64,000 bases of DNA from Acephala macrosclerotiorum (lineage: Eukaryota > Ascomycota > Leotiomycetes > Helotiales > Mollisiaceae), in assembly GCA_014904845.1 (NCBI GenBank), contig MU119392.1:44233-108232 (forward strand), read 5' to 3'. Positions 10,076-22,440 of this stretch are shown here, piece after piece (the first letter of the stretch is position 1; the number at the start of each line of letters is the position of its first letter). Both the position numbers and the translations under genes were made by a program. The notes under the pieces are model-generated. The model worked only from the letters and a program-made list of their open reading frames with translations, had not been told where the DNA came from and ran no database searches.

Positions 10076-12418
10076 CTAATAGCGATACTTACGTTTCTCC
10101 TTCCCCCTCCCCTTCACATCCCTCTTATGCTTAACAAACATCCCCTTCTTACGCTTCCAGAATGGGCACTCAATCCACTCTCCAGTCTTCCGATCATGGT
10201 GTCCGAAATGAGTATAGACCAAGTGCTCATTTGGAGCAGAGAGTATGTATTCGAGTGGGCAGTTCGACTTTCTAGGATGGAGGGCGCGGTATTTGGCTGT
10301 TCTTTCTTCTGGGTTGATGGAGCCGACTGGGGAGGAGGTGCGAGAACGCGAAGATACACCCGAATTGATGGATTTATTGGAGGTGTCAGAGGCATCCGAT
10401 TTGTCAGAATCTTCAGAATTGTCGGAGACGTCAGAGTCATTGGATTCTTCGCTGTTGGAAGGCGATGGGGATTGCAGCTTGGATTTATAGCGACCAGATA
10501 AGCGTCTACGACGGCGAGAGCGAAGAGCAGAGTCGTCTGAAGCAACCGAAGAAGTTCCTACAGAGCGGGAGCGAGAAGGATTCACGCTAGAGTCCAGCGG
10601 CGAAACTGATCGTGATAGTGATCTATAGCGCTGTGGAGAAGACGAATGTCTGCGAAGCTCTGTAATGGCAGCTGAGACAGTTGTTCCACTTCTCTTTGTG
10701 GATGCAGGTGAGCCATATCTGCGACGACGACGCCCTCTGGTGCTCTCGGTTCCGGCTCGAGAGGCGGTGATGGTTGATCGTCGAGATGCAGATGTGCTGG
10801 ATTTTTGGCTGCGACTACCTCTGCTGCGCTCGGTGCCGGTGACTGAAGCTGTGGTTATTGAGTGCGCGACTGAGCTGGCTGTGGTGCTGGCTTGGTCGCC
10901 CCATTTTGCGATGTATGCGTCGTAGCTTAATCTGTTGCGGTCCTCAGATGCGGTGGGAGAGTAGTGTCTGTACTTTCTTCTGTATTCATTGTATGAAGTG
11001 ATGCTTCGTCCTCCCGATCTCGTCTCCATCTCAGTCCCAGACTGGCTTCCTCGGGTAGTAGAGCTAGCACTAGTCGCTGTCGTGTTTCCATCTACTGCAC
11101 TGCAGCCAAGGCCACTACCAAAGACAGTAGTGTCGTCAGTCTCGTCCTCATTATCGCCAAAGTACTTCTTCATGTACTCCTCTGCAGTCATAGCCCACCC
11201 ATGGCTCCCTTTACCAATTCCAATAAATCTTGGTCTCGCCCTCGCAAGATCTGGTAGCCACTTCTGTAAATAATCCTCAAGTGATAACTTCTGCATGTCT
11301 CTTGTCATTTGATGGAGAACGTCATCGCGAAAATTAAGGAAGGCGTTATTGCATAGCGAGCAGTAATCCTTGTGACGGCCAGGGTTTTCACCGCAGTATG
11401 GCAGGTATGTGGGGCTTCTAAGCCAGTGTGGATTGCAGTTTGGATAGATGCCTGGTGCTTGTTGTAAGAGACCTCCAGGTTCGGAGATCGCTTCAGAGGG
11501 GAAGTTTGACGTGCTTGGCGTTGGTGGTGGGCCGCATGAGACTGGTTGTGCGCGAGGGTATGAACTGCTGAAGGGATCTTGCGAACTGCCCTTTGATGCC
11601 TCGGTGCTCCATTTACGAAGATTTCCCTCTCCATCTTCAGGCCATCTTGGGCCAAAGGAAGCGGCCGGACCACGTGAGTCAATGAATGTTCGTGGTTGTG
11701 AGTCGAATGAAGCAGCATTGCCAACTCGACCCGAATCAAAAGCATTGGAAGTATCTTGCCAAGTGGAGTGCGCAGCTCGTAGAGGAGGACCATTAGGGAA
11801 GTTGCCAAAATTTCTCAGACAAGCCTTGCAGAGATATTCCAGCCAGATGGGAGGTGGTGGCCCTTGTCGAAGATTTTGATAATAGGTCTCGAATCTGGAA
11901 GCGGTCATAGAACAACTATCGCAAGCCGGGTTCACAGCCCATGGAAAGGCCGCGCCAGGAATTGACGCATCACCGAAGACTCGAACGAAGGGTACAGGAG
12001 GATTGGTGAAGCTTGAAGACGATGGACCAAACGACATGCTGCGAGGACGATTGACACCACTAGGGAAACCAGCCCTCGACTCTCTCTGAAAGCTCGACTC
12101 AGAGCTAAACTCCTGATAAGGAGGTTGGTCATAAGAAGTTACGTATGACTCTCTATCGCACTCAGTGTGAGGACGACAGCCGTCGTGATTGCGTGAATCG
12201 TCATCAAAGGCAAGAGGCACCGTGAAGGTTGGGAATGATCCGGTGTCGGGCTCAGTGCGAGGATGGTATGCCCTACCTGAGAAGCCAGCTCTTGGATCAT
12301 TGTGGAAGGTTGAATCTGAAGCGAAATTTTCATCGCGAGTGCCCGTGTAGCTGGTGCTTGAAGGAGCAAAGCTCTCGCTGCGGGGGAATCGCGTTGAAGA
12401 GGATGGGTAACGAGACAT
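10076..12418 (-). CDS. RS-rich protein with two CxxC pairs, unknown function
   Basis: An uninterrupted frame of 780 residues from ATG (MSRYPSSSTRFPRSE). The N-terminal third is Ser/Phe/Pro-rich and probably disordered. Two candidate zinc-binding regions follow: CDSC with CKAC (about residues 165-195) and YCGEN with CSLC (about 340-360). Residues about 450-680 are rich in Arg-Ser dipeptides with an acidic Ser/Asp block (SEESNDSDVSDNSEDSD), and the C-terminus is basic (FWKRKKGMFVKHKR). RS repeats and basic tails occur in RNA-binding and splicing-related proteins, but no domain is recognised. The last codons contain GTAAGTAT, a perfect donor site, so the true 3' end may be spliced; a candidate acceptor near 10020 would lead to a stop within a couple of codons. 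Confidence 0.75.
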   Translation of the reverse strand: MSRYPSSSTRFPRSESFAPSSTSYTGTRDENFASDSTFHNDPRAGFSGRAYHPRTEPDTGSFPTFTVPLAFDDDSRNHDGCRPHTECDRESYVTSYDQPPYQEFSSESSFQRESRAGFPSGVNRPRSMSFGPSSSSFTNPPVPFVRVFGDASIPGAAFPWAVNPACDSCSMTASRFETYYQNLRQGPPPPIWLEYLCKACLRNFGNFPNGPPLRAAHSTWQDTSNAFDSGRVGNAASFDSQPRTFIDSRGPAASFGPRWPEDGEGNLRKWSTEASKGSSQDPFSSSYPRAQPVSCGPPPTPSTSNFPSEAISEPGGLLQQAPGIYPNCNPHWLRSPTYLPYCGENPGRHKDYCSLCNNAFLNFRDDVLHQMTRDMQKLSLEDYLQKWLPDLARARPRFIGIGKGSHGWAMTAEEYMKKYFGDNEDETDDTTVFGSGLGCSAVDGNTTATSASSTTRGSQSGTEMETRSGGRSITSYNEYRRKYRHYSPTASEDRNRLSYDAYIAKWGDQASTTASSVAHSITTASVTGTERSRGSRSQKSSTSASRRSTITASRAGTESTRGRRRRRYGSPASTKRSGTTVSAAITELRRHSSSPQRYRSLSRSVSPLDSSVNPSRSRSVGTSSVASDDSALRSRRRRRLSGRYKSKLQSPSPSNSEESNDSDVSDNSEDSDKSDASDTSNKSINSGVSSRSRTSSPVGSINPEERTAKYRALHPRKSNCPLEYILSAPNEHLVYTHFGHHDRKTGEWIECPFWKRKKGMFVKHKRDVKGRGKEKRKYRY

Positions 12419-13862
12419 CCTGATGTTGGATGATACTCAGTATTGTTATGTTTGTTGTATGTGTGCTTATGTTTGTGCCGATGGCTGTATGAAAGAAAAA
12501 GATAAGATGTGATGCGATGTGAAGATGTGTATGAAGGAAGAAAGAAAGTATGGAGGAGAAAAGTAGATGGGAGTTAATATACCCAAAGATTTGCAGGGGG
12601 TTGGTCCATGACTGGCAACTTGCAAGGAGATGTGAATTTGTGATTTAAAAACTGAAGCAAAATGCAATGCGTGAATGATTGGGAGATAAGACAGTCACAG
12701 AGCATCTTTGCGAGAGACAGCAAAAGGAAGTCGCGCCTGATGATTTTGGAAATGGAACTTCTCTCGGCATTGACGTCAAGTCAATGACTTGAAGAATTGG
12801 ATAGATGCAACCAAAAATACATACAAAACACACAAACTTAAAGTCCAGCAACGAGATTTCCTAGTCGGATGCTATTGGAGTCATATATACATCGGATTCT
12901 CAACACTTTCCTCCAATCTCCCAAGCTCTCAGAAAATTTCAACAATTCTACCCCCTTGGATGAACAGTCATAAAGTAGCAAACAGCTGCTGAAACAGTTG
13001 CGAAGCATAATTTCCCCAGCAAGCTAGTCTCTCGAAGCTGGATGCGACTTCGAACATCAGTTGTCCTTGTCCTATCACGTGCCAACGTCTCTCTTTCTCC
13101 TAAACTTCATCCTCCGTTCTAGTGCCAAGGACTAGGCTTCTAAGAAAATAATGCTCGCTTAATAGAGGGATGTGATGGCATGCTTATTATTTAGCGAGAT
13201 GAGGAAGAGATCTCGATTGCCTTTACGTGATAGATTGAAGTCTAAACCACGTGCCATGTCGTGTTGGACCCACCACGCCCTGTTTCTGACCGTTGATCTC
13301 TGACGGGTTGGAAAATAAGCAGCAGGGAAAAGAAGGATCATATATTACGAGCTGAACACTAATAAATTCTGCGAAAATGGATAACACTTGCCATAGACAT
13401 GGCCCTGGGATGAAAACGCCAGTCTCAAGGTGGGCGGGACATCTCCTTTCTTGCCTGTTGCAGCTTGCTGATCACGATTGTAGCTTTTCAAAGATCTCCT
13501 CCCATAACTACACCGCCTTTCTGACCTCGATGAAATCGTTCGACTAAATAGCCCTTCAATATGCAAACAGAATAGAATGATGACGACAAATTCGGAAAAG
13601 GAGAAAGACACTTGCCCATCATCAAACCTAGAACCATGAAAAGGGGTCCTGATCACCGACCTCACATCCCCGGGCGATGACTGGAACAGCAACGGTCTGA
13701 TTCAAATCTTGGTATTCATGATAATCCTCCCAATTCCTTTTTTCAATCCTGTGCCAGCACTGCTGACAATATGCGCCCAGCTTCCCAAGCCATGCATGCA
13801 ACTCTACACATCGAACACAAAACGAATGGAACCACTTCAACTCTATCTTCCCTCTCTCGAAC
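12419..13862. other. Intergenic between RS-rich gene and permease
   Basis: About 1.4 kb without a supported gene. It contains the promoter of the RS-rich gene (a purine-rich tract on the plus strand near 12490-12560 gives CT-rich sequence on the coding strand) and the 3' region of the permease. Several CACGTG E-box-like motifs occur (for example near 13078 and 13250). Confidence 0.45.
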
Positions 13863-15783
13863 CTAGCAGAAGATCTTGTAAATCCTCTTCCACCTCGGCA
13901 GCGCCATTCTCTCCTGCCTCTCAGCTTCAATCAAAGCCGGAGTATCAATCTCTCGTCTTCCAGTCACAAGATCCATATCCTTCGCCCTCATAAACGGAGT
14001 CTTATAATAAATCTTATACGGAATATAAAACACAATCACCACCGGCGCAGCAAGATACGCCAAGAAGAAATTCTTCGCAATCCCACTCGCGGTATAGGTC
14101 CCATACGCAATCGGCCACGCCGCAGTCCAAAACTGCGCTATCAGAACCAAACAATTAAGGATAAATCCTAGCCAAGACCCATAGACGCCTACTTGAGAAC
14201 GAAAAGCTAGCTCGTCGAGAGAATGGCCTTGGAGTTTCCAGGCGCGGCGGAAGCGGATGTGGGCTAGGCAGATGGAACCCCAGGTGAAGATTGAAGAGAG
14301 GCCGGAGAGGGAGTAGAGCCAGTTTAGGGCTGTGTCGGCTGTTTCTTGACCACCGGCTACAACATAGCAGAGGAGGCCTAGGACGGAGGCGAAGATGATT
14401 GCGAAGAGGGGACGACCTTGTCTATCGATATAGGCGAGGAAGTGAGGGGCTTGTCTCTGCTCTGCGAGGGCCGCAAGAGTGCGGGAGGAGCCGTAGATGG
14501 ATGAATTTCCGACAGAGAGGACGGCGATGAGGATAACTACGTTCATGACTGATGGCAAGCCTGAGATGCCAGCATTGTTGATTGCAATGACGAATGGAGA
14601 GGCTTTGGCATCGTCTGAGGATGTACCGAGAAGACGAGAATCGCCGTAGGGAACGAGGAGGGAGACGATGGTGAGCGCAACCATATAGAAGAGACAGATT
14701 CTCCAGAAGACTTGCTTGATGGCTGTTGGGAGTGTCTTACGTGGGTTATCAGCTTCTGCTGCAGCAAGACCGACCAATTCCGTTCCAGCGAAGGAGAAAG
14801 CTGCTGTCACGAAGACTGAGCAAAGACCCTTGAACCCGGAATGGAATGCGCCGGAGGCAATAGATCCTGGTGCCTGTCCGCCCTGGGTGTATCCTGGGTA
14901 ATCGGCGGGCACGCTGTTGGGTTGCCAGTATCGGCCTCCAATGTATCCCCCTTCTGGACCACCTCCACAATTCAGGACGATACCGAGAATAATGAACCCA
15001 ATGACAGCAATAACTTTAATAATAGCGAAGACGAACTCAGCCTCTCCGTACCCGCGAACACCAAAGAAGTTAATCACAATAATGACCACCAAAAAGATCG
15101 TTACCCAAGCTGCAGAATTCGTATCAGCAGCTCCAGGCCAGAACCCCAGTGTGATGGATGCAGCGACAATTTCAAGCGGAAGAACCACAAGCCATTGGAT
15201 AGCATAGTTCCACCCCATCGCGAATCCCCATGCAGGGTCCAAAAATCGAGTCGAATAAGCGGAGAAAGATCCCGAGACGGGGAAGATAACGGCCATTTCA
15301 CCCAAGGCTTGAACGGTACAGAACATGAGGATACCGATGATTCCGTATGCGATGATTAGGGATGCTGGACCACCCTGCGAGAGGGCAGCACCGGATGTGA
15401 CGAAGAGACCGGTACCTGGAAACCATCAATCGCCTGGAACCAAATCTTATCGATATTATTTTCATAGGGCTGAACTCACCAATGGAACCACCAATGGCAA
15501 TCATTTGCATATGTCTCCCCTTCAACTTCCTCGCCAACCCCGAGTTCGCGGTCGCCTCGGCCGCAGCCCGGTGATCGAATCCGGCGCCAGTCCCCGTCTC
15601 CGCAGCTTTTGTGACCATCGCATTTGGATCGCGCTTGAAGCTGTCAACGAATCTTCGCGTCCATGGTTCTCTGTGTGTTGCTTGGCCGCCATTATTCCAG
15701 TCGAGATCGGGGGGACTGCCATAAGATTTGTTGCCTGAGCCTTTCTCTTCGTCGGATCCGGCGCCGAATTGGACGGCTGACAT
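13863..15783 (-). CDS. General amino-acid permease (YAT/APC family)
   Basis: A plasma-membrane amino-acid/proton symporter of the fungal YAT family (GAP1-like). Exon 1 (15480-15783) and exon 2 (13863-15415) join across a 64-base GT-AG intron inside the conserved GGSIGTGLFVTSGAAL loop, giving 618 residues, the normal size. The N-terminal 90 residues are cytosolic and polar. Around a dozen hydrophobic segments follow, with family motifs GEMAVIFPVSGSF, FSFAGTELVGLAAAEADNP and NSSIYGSSRTLAALAEQ. The C-terminal tail is polar (ALPRWKRIYKIFC). The frame is clean, so it is probably functional. It is divergent from the phospholipase gene with 1.7 kb between starts. Substrate range cannot be read from sequence. 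Confidence 0.95.
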
Positions 15784-17490
15784 GTTGGGCGTGTGACGTT
15801 ATTCGGGTGCCTGTGTGAGTCTCCTGGGCGAACAGTGATTGCTGTCCTGATGCAGCGAGGCCAAGGAGAGTCAAGTCCAAGAACTGTCCAAGATACCTTG
15901 AGGAGAGGGAGGTCGTCCTCTTAAACAGACAGGATAACAGGTGATATTGGCCCTCACTCAATGATGTCCTTTCTCCGCAGCCTTCCCAAGCGCCGCATCG
16001 ATGCTGTCGACCTTCCCCATCCGTTCAAGGTCTTGAGTATTAGCGTTATCTATCAGTCACGTTATGACGCTGATCTTGACTCATATTCCTATACTGTTCT
16101 CGTACTAATTTCCGTTCGTTGGCAATAGTATTACCACAGAAATGCTTCTCGAAGACAAAAGAGCAAATGACATGAGAGGCGCATATCAGCACTAGGGATT
16201 TTCTTACGACATAGCGCGTACTAGGGAGAGGTGCCAACGCTTGAATTGCGGGGACTCGTCGCCGCACAGCGCCACAGAGCCACAGAAAACGCCAAGGGGC
16301 CATGCCGCAGATGCTTGCATGCGGCCCGCTGATCGTACTGATGCCATCTCTCATGACAAAAGTGGGTGCGATGGCTGGTCGGAGGATAGAGAGGGAAAAG
16401 GAGGTCGCGACGGAGCCAATAGGGTAGGTGTTGATAATTGTCCTGACGGTCATCGTTGCCAATCTGTGGGGAAGGAGGCCATCGACTGCAAGGCATGCAA
16501 CGGAACCTGGTGCCGAGCGCCCTCTGCTGGAGGGATCATGCTGAGAAGGGTCGTCTTCGCTGCGACTTCGCAGCTTCGAGAGGAAATTTCTGCTGCTGAT
16601 AAATGAGGGGTTGCGAAGGATTCTGCGTGGGGTGCTTGCGTGCGTTTGTGGATGAAGAGATGAAGAAGAAGAAAAAGAAAATTGGAAGGTCGAAGTTGAG
16701 GTTGTCAAGCCTTGGCGGGAAATGAACCGAATTTGCTCTGGTCTGACAGGGGCCGAACGTTTCCCAACCTCCAAATCGTTCCGTCTTACCCAGACGACTG
16801 CGTTGTTACCTTTCTCTAGAAAGAACGGAGGAGGATGGTAGTTCCATCAATCATTCATATCGACGTTGCCATTCGGACTTCCCGATGTTCTTATCAATTT
16901 TGGGTACTCTTCGTGGAATTTGCGTTGGTGGTCTGCTCGTTCGAGGATTGATGTTAAGCGCGTCATCCGCCACCTTTTTTCAAAGGAATTCGCCATGAGA
17001 CTCTCAAGTTCCGATCCATTTCGATAAGATGAAGACGCTTTCGAGTTGTCTTCCAAGTAGCTCGAGGGAGAAGAGACCCATTCGAAGACTTCACAAGCAT
17101 GATCACGTGCAATTCACGTGTCTGTCATCTTTTGTGGAGAGCTTCGCCACATCCCTTGCCAAAAGCAGAAGATTTAATGCTGATAGCTTTTAATGAGGAA
17201 GATGTGCTGAGGAAATATTTCATAAGTATGAGTACTCTTGGCAGCAAGTCACGCTGCCCCGACACGGTGCCGGGATCATGTCTCTCATGGGTTCATACCG
17301 TGCCCGCATTTCTATGTGAGATACGAATCAAAGATTTGCGGTTTTTAGCAATTCAGAGGGTACATCAATTCTTCAAAGAATTCTTTTTACACTGTTTGCA
17401 ACGAGGATTTCTAGGTCCTTTCAATTCATGGAACATTCTCACCTGGAAAGCGTACGAGAAGATTGAAACTTCTAGCGAGCTACTGCCAAC
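15784..17490. other. Divergent promoter region, no gene seen
   Basis: This separates the starts of the permease (-) and the phospholipase (+). A minus-strand open frame of about 240 codons (16046-16774) shows no domain and looks compositionally like non-coding sequence. A GA-rich tract lies near 16650-16685, and a GATCACGTG motif occurs at 17102-17110. Confidence 0.5.
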
Positions 17491-19691
17491 ATGTCTACCT
17501 ACGCGTAAGTGTCCTTTCCTCTTTTCCAAGTGCACAAGCTGACTTTGGCAGAAAATATAACCCCAACCGCGAGTCCGAGACAGCGGAACAGCAAGCCTAC
17601 GAGCAAGAAATGCTCGCAGCTCTGCGTCAACGGCACCAATTCGAGCCCGAATCATCTCTCGACGAGCCCAACGCCCCCAAAGACAAGGCCCTCCCCGAGG
17701 AAGGAAGCAAGTCCATCTTTCGCCACTCCAAACCATCTTCAAATTCAGGCTCAAACTCCAAGGACTTCTGGAACAACGTAATCAAACCCGCCTTCCCCGA
17801 AGCAACCACCGACATCTCCATCCTCAAATCAGCGCTCACCATCCAATCAAACACCAAATCTGACATCCACGACACCACTCGCTACCCCGAAGTAGCTCAT
17901 ATCGCTGAAGTCCGTCGAGGACTCAATCTCTGCTCGTCCGAACGGCGATTCCTGGCTGACAGGAATCTCAGAGTCCGAACCGCCTTCGCAAAGTATCTCG
18001 GCTTGAACCCAGAAGACGTCCATCCGGACGACATCCCCATCGTTGGATTTGGAGGTAGCGGCGGTGGTTTCCGAGCCCTAATTGCCATGCTCGGCTACTC
18101 GGAAGAAATGAAGCGCTCCGGCCTCTGGGACGTCCTCACTTACGTAGCCGGCGTCTCTGGATCCTGCTGGGCATTAGCAGCATACTATACTTTCGGTGAA
18201 GCCAGCATGGCGAGGACTATCGACAATTACAAGCATCGTCTGTCACCCCACCATCCTCTCTCCGCAGATGCGATTCGAAAACTGCTCACGACTCATGATG
18301 GGCCGTATGCTACGTTGGCTCCGGTGGCGATTAAGCAACATAGTGGGTTGCATGCTGTGCCTATGGATTACTATTCCGTGTTCCTCACTGGATATGTTTT
18401 CATCCACGCTGATCGCGAGACGGGAAAGGATGTAGCGGGTCATAGAAAGACGTGGTACAAGTGGTCCCAAGCAATCGAGCACCTCCAACATAGCTCTGAA
18501 CCCCTCCCAATCCTCACCGCAATCCGGCATGAACGCCCCTGGAAAGATTGGGTAGACAAAGACAACGCGTTCTCATCCGACTTCGCAGAAGATGAGAAGA
18601 ATCAAGAGAAAGATGCGTGGTTCCAATGGTTCGAGATGACGCCTTTCGAGGTCGGATGCGATGAGCTTGAGGCTTGGGTTCCGACGTGGGGTTTTGGGAG
18701 ACCGTTTGAAGTGGGGAGGAGTACTATACAACTCCCTGAGCAGTCATTGTCGTTATTGCTTGGTCTTGCAACAGGTGCTCCAGCCGGCCCCCTCGAATCT
18801 TACCTCGCGACTATCAAACGCGCACTTCCGCAAAACTTTATAGGGGAATCGGTGAAAGGGGTAGCGAGCAAGGTGAGCAAGATGTGGGGTAAGAAAGGAA
18901 CAGAAGAATTCACAAATCATCATCCTCTCCACGCCTCAAACGAACACAATTTCCTTTACCATTACTCCAAACTGGAGCCAGGACAAGTGCGTCCTCCTGG
19001 ACTCGAGAACTCACCAAGAATTCATTTGGTAGATGCGGGTATGGACAACAATTGTCCTACCTATCCCTTGCTTCGGCCTGAGAGAGAGGTAGATGTTATT
19101 CTCAACATGGACGCCTCATCCGATGTCCTAAAAGATACGTTCGTCGAACGCGCTGATCAGATCGGCTCCAGGCGGGGGTTGAAGTTTACGAAGCGCAACC
19201 CTGAATTAAAGCCGAAGCAGAATGAGAAGGTTCCAGATCGCTTCCAGGGGATGTACGCTCAGATATACGACGGGACTCTGTGCGAGCGCCCTGCGACTGT
19301 CAAAGACTCGTACGGGCATACGGTAACGAATCCTCCTGCGCCGACTTGTCATCAGGACTGTACAATGATTTACATGCCCCTCCTCCCCAACGAGAAGGCT
19401 ATTCCGGATTTCGATCCGAGTACGGCGAAGTTTTCGGGAAGCTACAATCTGGTTTGGACGCCAGAGCAGATCGATATGCTCGTGAAGCTCAGTGCTCAGA
19501 ATTTCAGGGACGGGGAAGCGACGATTAAGCAGACGCTGAGGGAGGCTTGGTTGAGGAAGAAGGCCATTAGGGAAGGGAATTCAGGGAAGCCTAGTGCGTA
19601 TCAGCACCATGAACAGGAATACTCGACTTCCAGCTTTCAGCAGTACACCTCAACTTCAATAACAACTCAACGACCAGATAGCTATCCATGA
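17491..19691 (+). CDS. Cytosolic phospholipase A2-like lipase
   Basis: A PLAc-domain (cPLA2/lysophospholipase) enzyme that hydrolyses acyl chains from glycerophospholipids with a Ser-Asp dyad. Exon 1 is 14 bases (17491-17504, MSTYA); a 47-base intron with GTAAGT, GCTGAC and CAG leads to exon 2 (17552-19691), total 717 residues. The oxyanion loop GFGGSGGGFRA lies near residue 170, the nucleophile elbow GVSGSCWALA near 204, and the catalytic Asp in VDAGMDNN near 497. No signal peptide is seen, unlike secreted phospholipase B, so a cytosolic enzyme is inferred. The tail is Ser/Thr/Gln-rich. The frame is clean. A longer open frame begins upstream at 17463 without ATG; the spliced start is preferred because of its strong splice signals. 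Confidence 0.92.
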
Positions 19692-20164
19692 TCAGAGCCA
19701 GCAGAACACTATAATCCTAAAGTACTAATATAAATCTTATAAATGGACATACCTCGATACAACTCCTCCGATTCGCAATTGTACCAAAGCCACGAATCCA
19801 AAATTTGATTTCCAAACAATAAATCATTATTAGTCGTTCGTTTTAAAAACTAATATTAATTCTTTTTTAAATTACGCATTTATTACGTAAATTCGACGTT
19901 TTTAAGAATTTTTAAATTTAACCAAGGTATTAAAATTTAACGATTTAATTAATTTATTTAAAAATTTATATTAATATGTAAATGTTTTTAAAAATAATAA
20001 ATTCGATTTATAATTTTTTTATTTAAAATATTTTAATAATTAATGTTATTTTATAGTTTTATTTTATTTTATTTAATTAATTATTATTTTTATAAATTAA
20101 ATTTAAATTAAAACGTTTATTTGAAAACAAAGATTTAATTAAACGAAATATTTGCTTTTCCCGA
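19692..20164. other. AT-rich spacer beside the Helitron relic
   Basis: From about 19800 the sequence becomes strongly AT-rich with TTTAA-type runs and scattered CG. It abuts the truncated end of the Helitron relic and is probably RIP-mutated transposon sequence. No coding sequence is seen. Confidence 0.5.
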
Positions 20165-22440
20165 TTATAAACGAAGCGGAGTACAAAGCAAACCGGCTAC
20201 TAGTACCGTGGTGGTATCCAACTGCTCGAGCTGCTGACTGATCAGGTCTTGTATGTTAATCAGGAGCGCTTCCACAATTCGCTGTACCATTTCCAGGTAC
20301 TCGTTGCCGACTGCAAGTCTACCGGCCTGTTCCCGCTCGTCGTGCCCTGCCAGCAGGTGCTGGAAAAGAGTGGGGTCGAGTGCAAAGAGCCGTTCTCGGT
20401 ATGTCCCAGAGGCACCGAGGATCTCGTCGTCAGATCGCCAGGGCCAGTGATGCAGCAAGTGTACGAAAAAGAAGCTCTCGCCATCGCGCAGCCGCTGGTA
20501 GGATAAGCGGATGAGCTCTAACTTCCTCCTCGTAAATCCAGTACCCTTCATCGTCTTGCACTCCCGGACGTGGACCATCCCGATTCTGAATCCTCGACTT
20601 GCTCACCTCACATTGTTGTAAGTACTTGAAGTATGTGAGGTCCTCGTACGCCCTGGGCCGCGCAAAGTACTTTTCCAAAGCGTCTGGGAAGTATAGGTCG
20701 TCCGGGGCCTGCTCGATCTAGTATGTTGGGCGGACCGTTGAATTCCTCATGCTAGGGTCGGCAGGAAGAAGGATGATGAGCTGCATCGGAAAATATCCAG
20801 TTTGAGAGCCATCGCTATGATCTCTATAGATCCCATTCTGCGGGCGAGTATATGTTGATCCATCTTAGTATTGCGGCCAGGGGTGGAGAGGAGAGAAGAG
20901 GGTTCTGTCTTGGCGATATACTTAACCACGTATGCTATGAGGCCGTCGTCAGTTACATACTACACATTGCAATGCCCTTCCCAGATGAGGATTGCTGTGT
21001 TGTACGGGACCAACCAGACATCGGCTTCAGTTCGCTGGTACGTGTACCTCTTGTCCCCGTCGCAATGGTATGTACGGTCAGACACATCCGCTGGAAAGCC
21101 TTTCTAGCACCTCCCATCCCGGCCACTCCCTGGGCCGCCGCAGATGTGATCGGCGCAGCGATAGATCTGATAAGCCATAACGGGTGCGAAAAGAATGGGT
21201 TCCAATTCCGGGTCGGGGATATCAGCGAGGACGTGAACCTCAGCAATCATCTGCTCAGTACTCTTCTCAACCTAGAGCATGCTATGAGAATGGATAGCAC
21301 CGCGCAGTTGAAATTCGATGTGCGTGATCAGCTCTTGGAGTTCCCCGAAACCCGCCCACGGAGTCTTCCAAAACTTGTTGCGGAGATTATGCAATCTCTC
21401 GTAGAACATTTATACCCCTTCCCAAGGGTAATTAGATGGCATAGAACGGCCAGGATTAGGCAGTAAAGCCGCGAATTCTTCCCACCTAGTATGGGATATT
21501 AGTGGCAAAGGAAAAGAAGCAGCTGAAATACTACACCAAGAGAAGCTATGACCCACCCGTGCTGTAATGTCGATATTACACCGGGCAGAGGTGACTCACC
21601 TGTCATTAAATGTGAGCATGGTCAAGAGTTTAGGCAGGACGGTCGCTTGTTTCACAGCATTGACCTTTGACTCTTTCTCATAAAAGAACGCCTCACCGCT
21701 GCGGATCGAAGCCGAGATGGTATTGGTGATGCTCTCGTTGATAATGTTAAAAGTCCCGTACGCGCTCTGCTGCAAGATATGGTTTTGCGGTAGCCGACCA
21801 TCAATAGCCTGCCGGTTCCTATTATTGACCATTCGCGAGTTGTTCTGGCAAATACGTCTGGCTTCCATCTCTTAGTAAGCCTAGGCAGGCGAGTACTAAT
21901 CCTTACGGAACACGGGGTTCACGGAATTGAGCTTCATTTTGACATCCGTGTACTGAGTGTATTCTCTGCGGCTATTGGCCCCCCTTAGCCCTTCTATTCA
22001 CTGGCCCCTCCCATACGGATAAAGGTGCGGGAAGAGCAACACCTCCACATCCGGATCGGAACGGTAGAGGCCTGGCAGGTTCCCAACCCGGTGAAACCCA
22101 CCACGCGGCCGACGGTGAGGCGGTTGTAGTGGTAGTCCTCATTCCGAGTCTTTAGATCGTGCTGTAAAGGATCCATCACGAAGTCCGGCCGGTTCGCTGG
22201 CCTCCGTTCCTCTCGGTGGTCGCTGACGAGCTGGATAAGTGGGAGTGAATCCGGAACTTGGATGTTCGCTCGAACATCGTTCCTCTGGAACACGGCGTTG
22301 TGCACAAGGAGCCAATCCCGGCATCTCTCTAATAATGGCAAATCGTAGCCCCAATCTTACCGATTATGCCGAGAACTTTCAAGCCAGGCTCCCAATCCTC
22401 CTAAGTATAATGCAATGGTGCGAGGGTTCTGGGTCCTCCA
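20165..22440 (-). mobile_element. RIP-damaged Helitron Rep/helicase relic
   Basis: The minus strand encodes a former Helitron replication initiator. Going down from about 22440: LPLLERCRDWLLVHNAVFQ, LLFPHLYPYGRGQ, MVNNRNRQAIDGRLP, LPKLLTMLTF, then the HUH endonuclease motif in IHSHSML (about 21275-21303), DVWLVPYNTAIL and the tyrosine motif AYVVKYIAKTEP (about 20905-20935), then FARPRAYEDLTYFKYLQQ and LRDGESFFFVHLLHHWPW. Between 21490 and 20880 one frame stays open except for stops at 21410-21412, 21272-21274, 21104-21106 and 20960-20962, at positions where Gln or Trp would be expected, the classic RIP outcome. The PIF1 helicase part is missing; the relic ends at an AT-rich junction at 20165. 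Frames also shift near 22080. Not functional. Confidence 0.8.

Noticed and set aside
10114..11879. Long frames opposite or overlapping the RS-rich gene
   Set aside because: They are antisense or shifted shadows of the repetitive Arg/Ser codons.
14841..15738. Plus-strand frames opposite the permease
   Set aside because: Shadows of a clearly coding minus-strand gene.
16046..16774. Open frame of 242 codons on the minus strand
   Set aside because: No domain, unusual composition, and it lies in the divergent promoter region of the permease and phospholipase.
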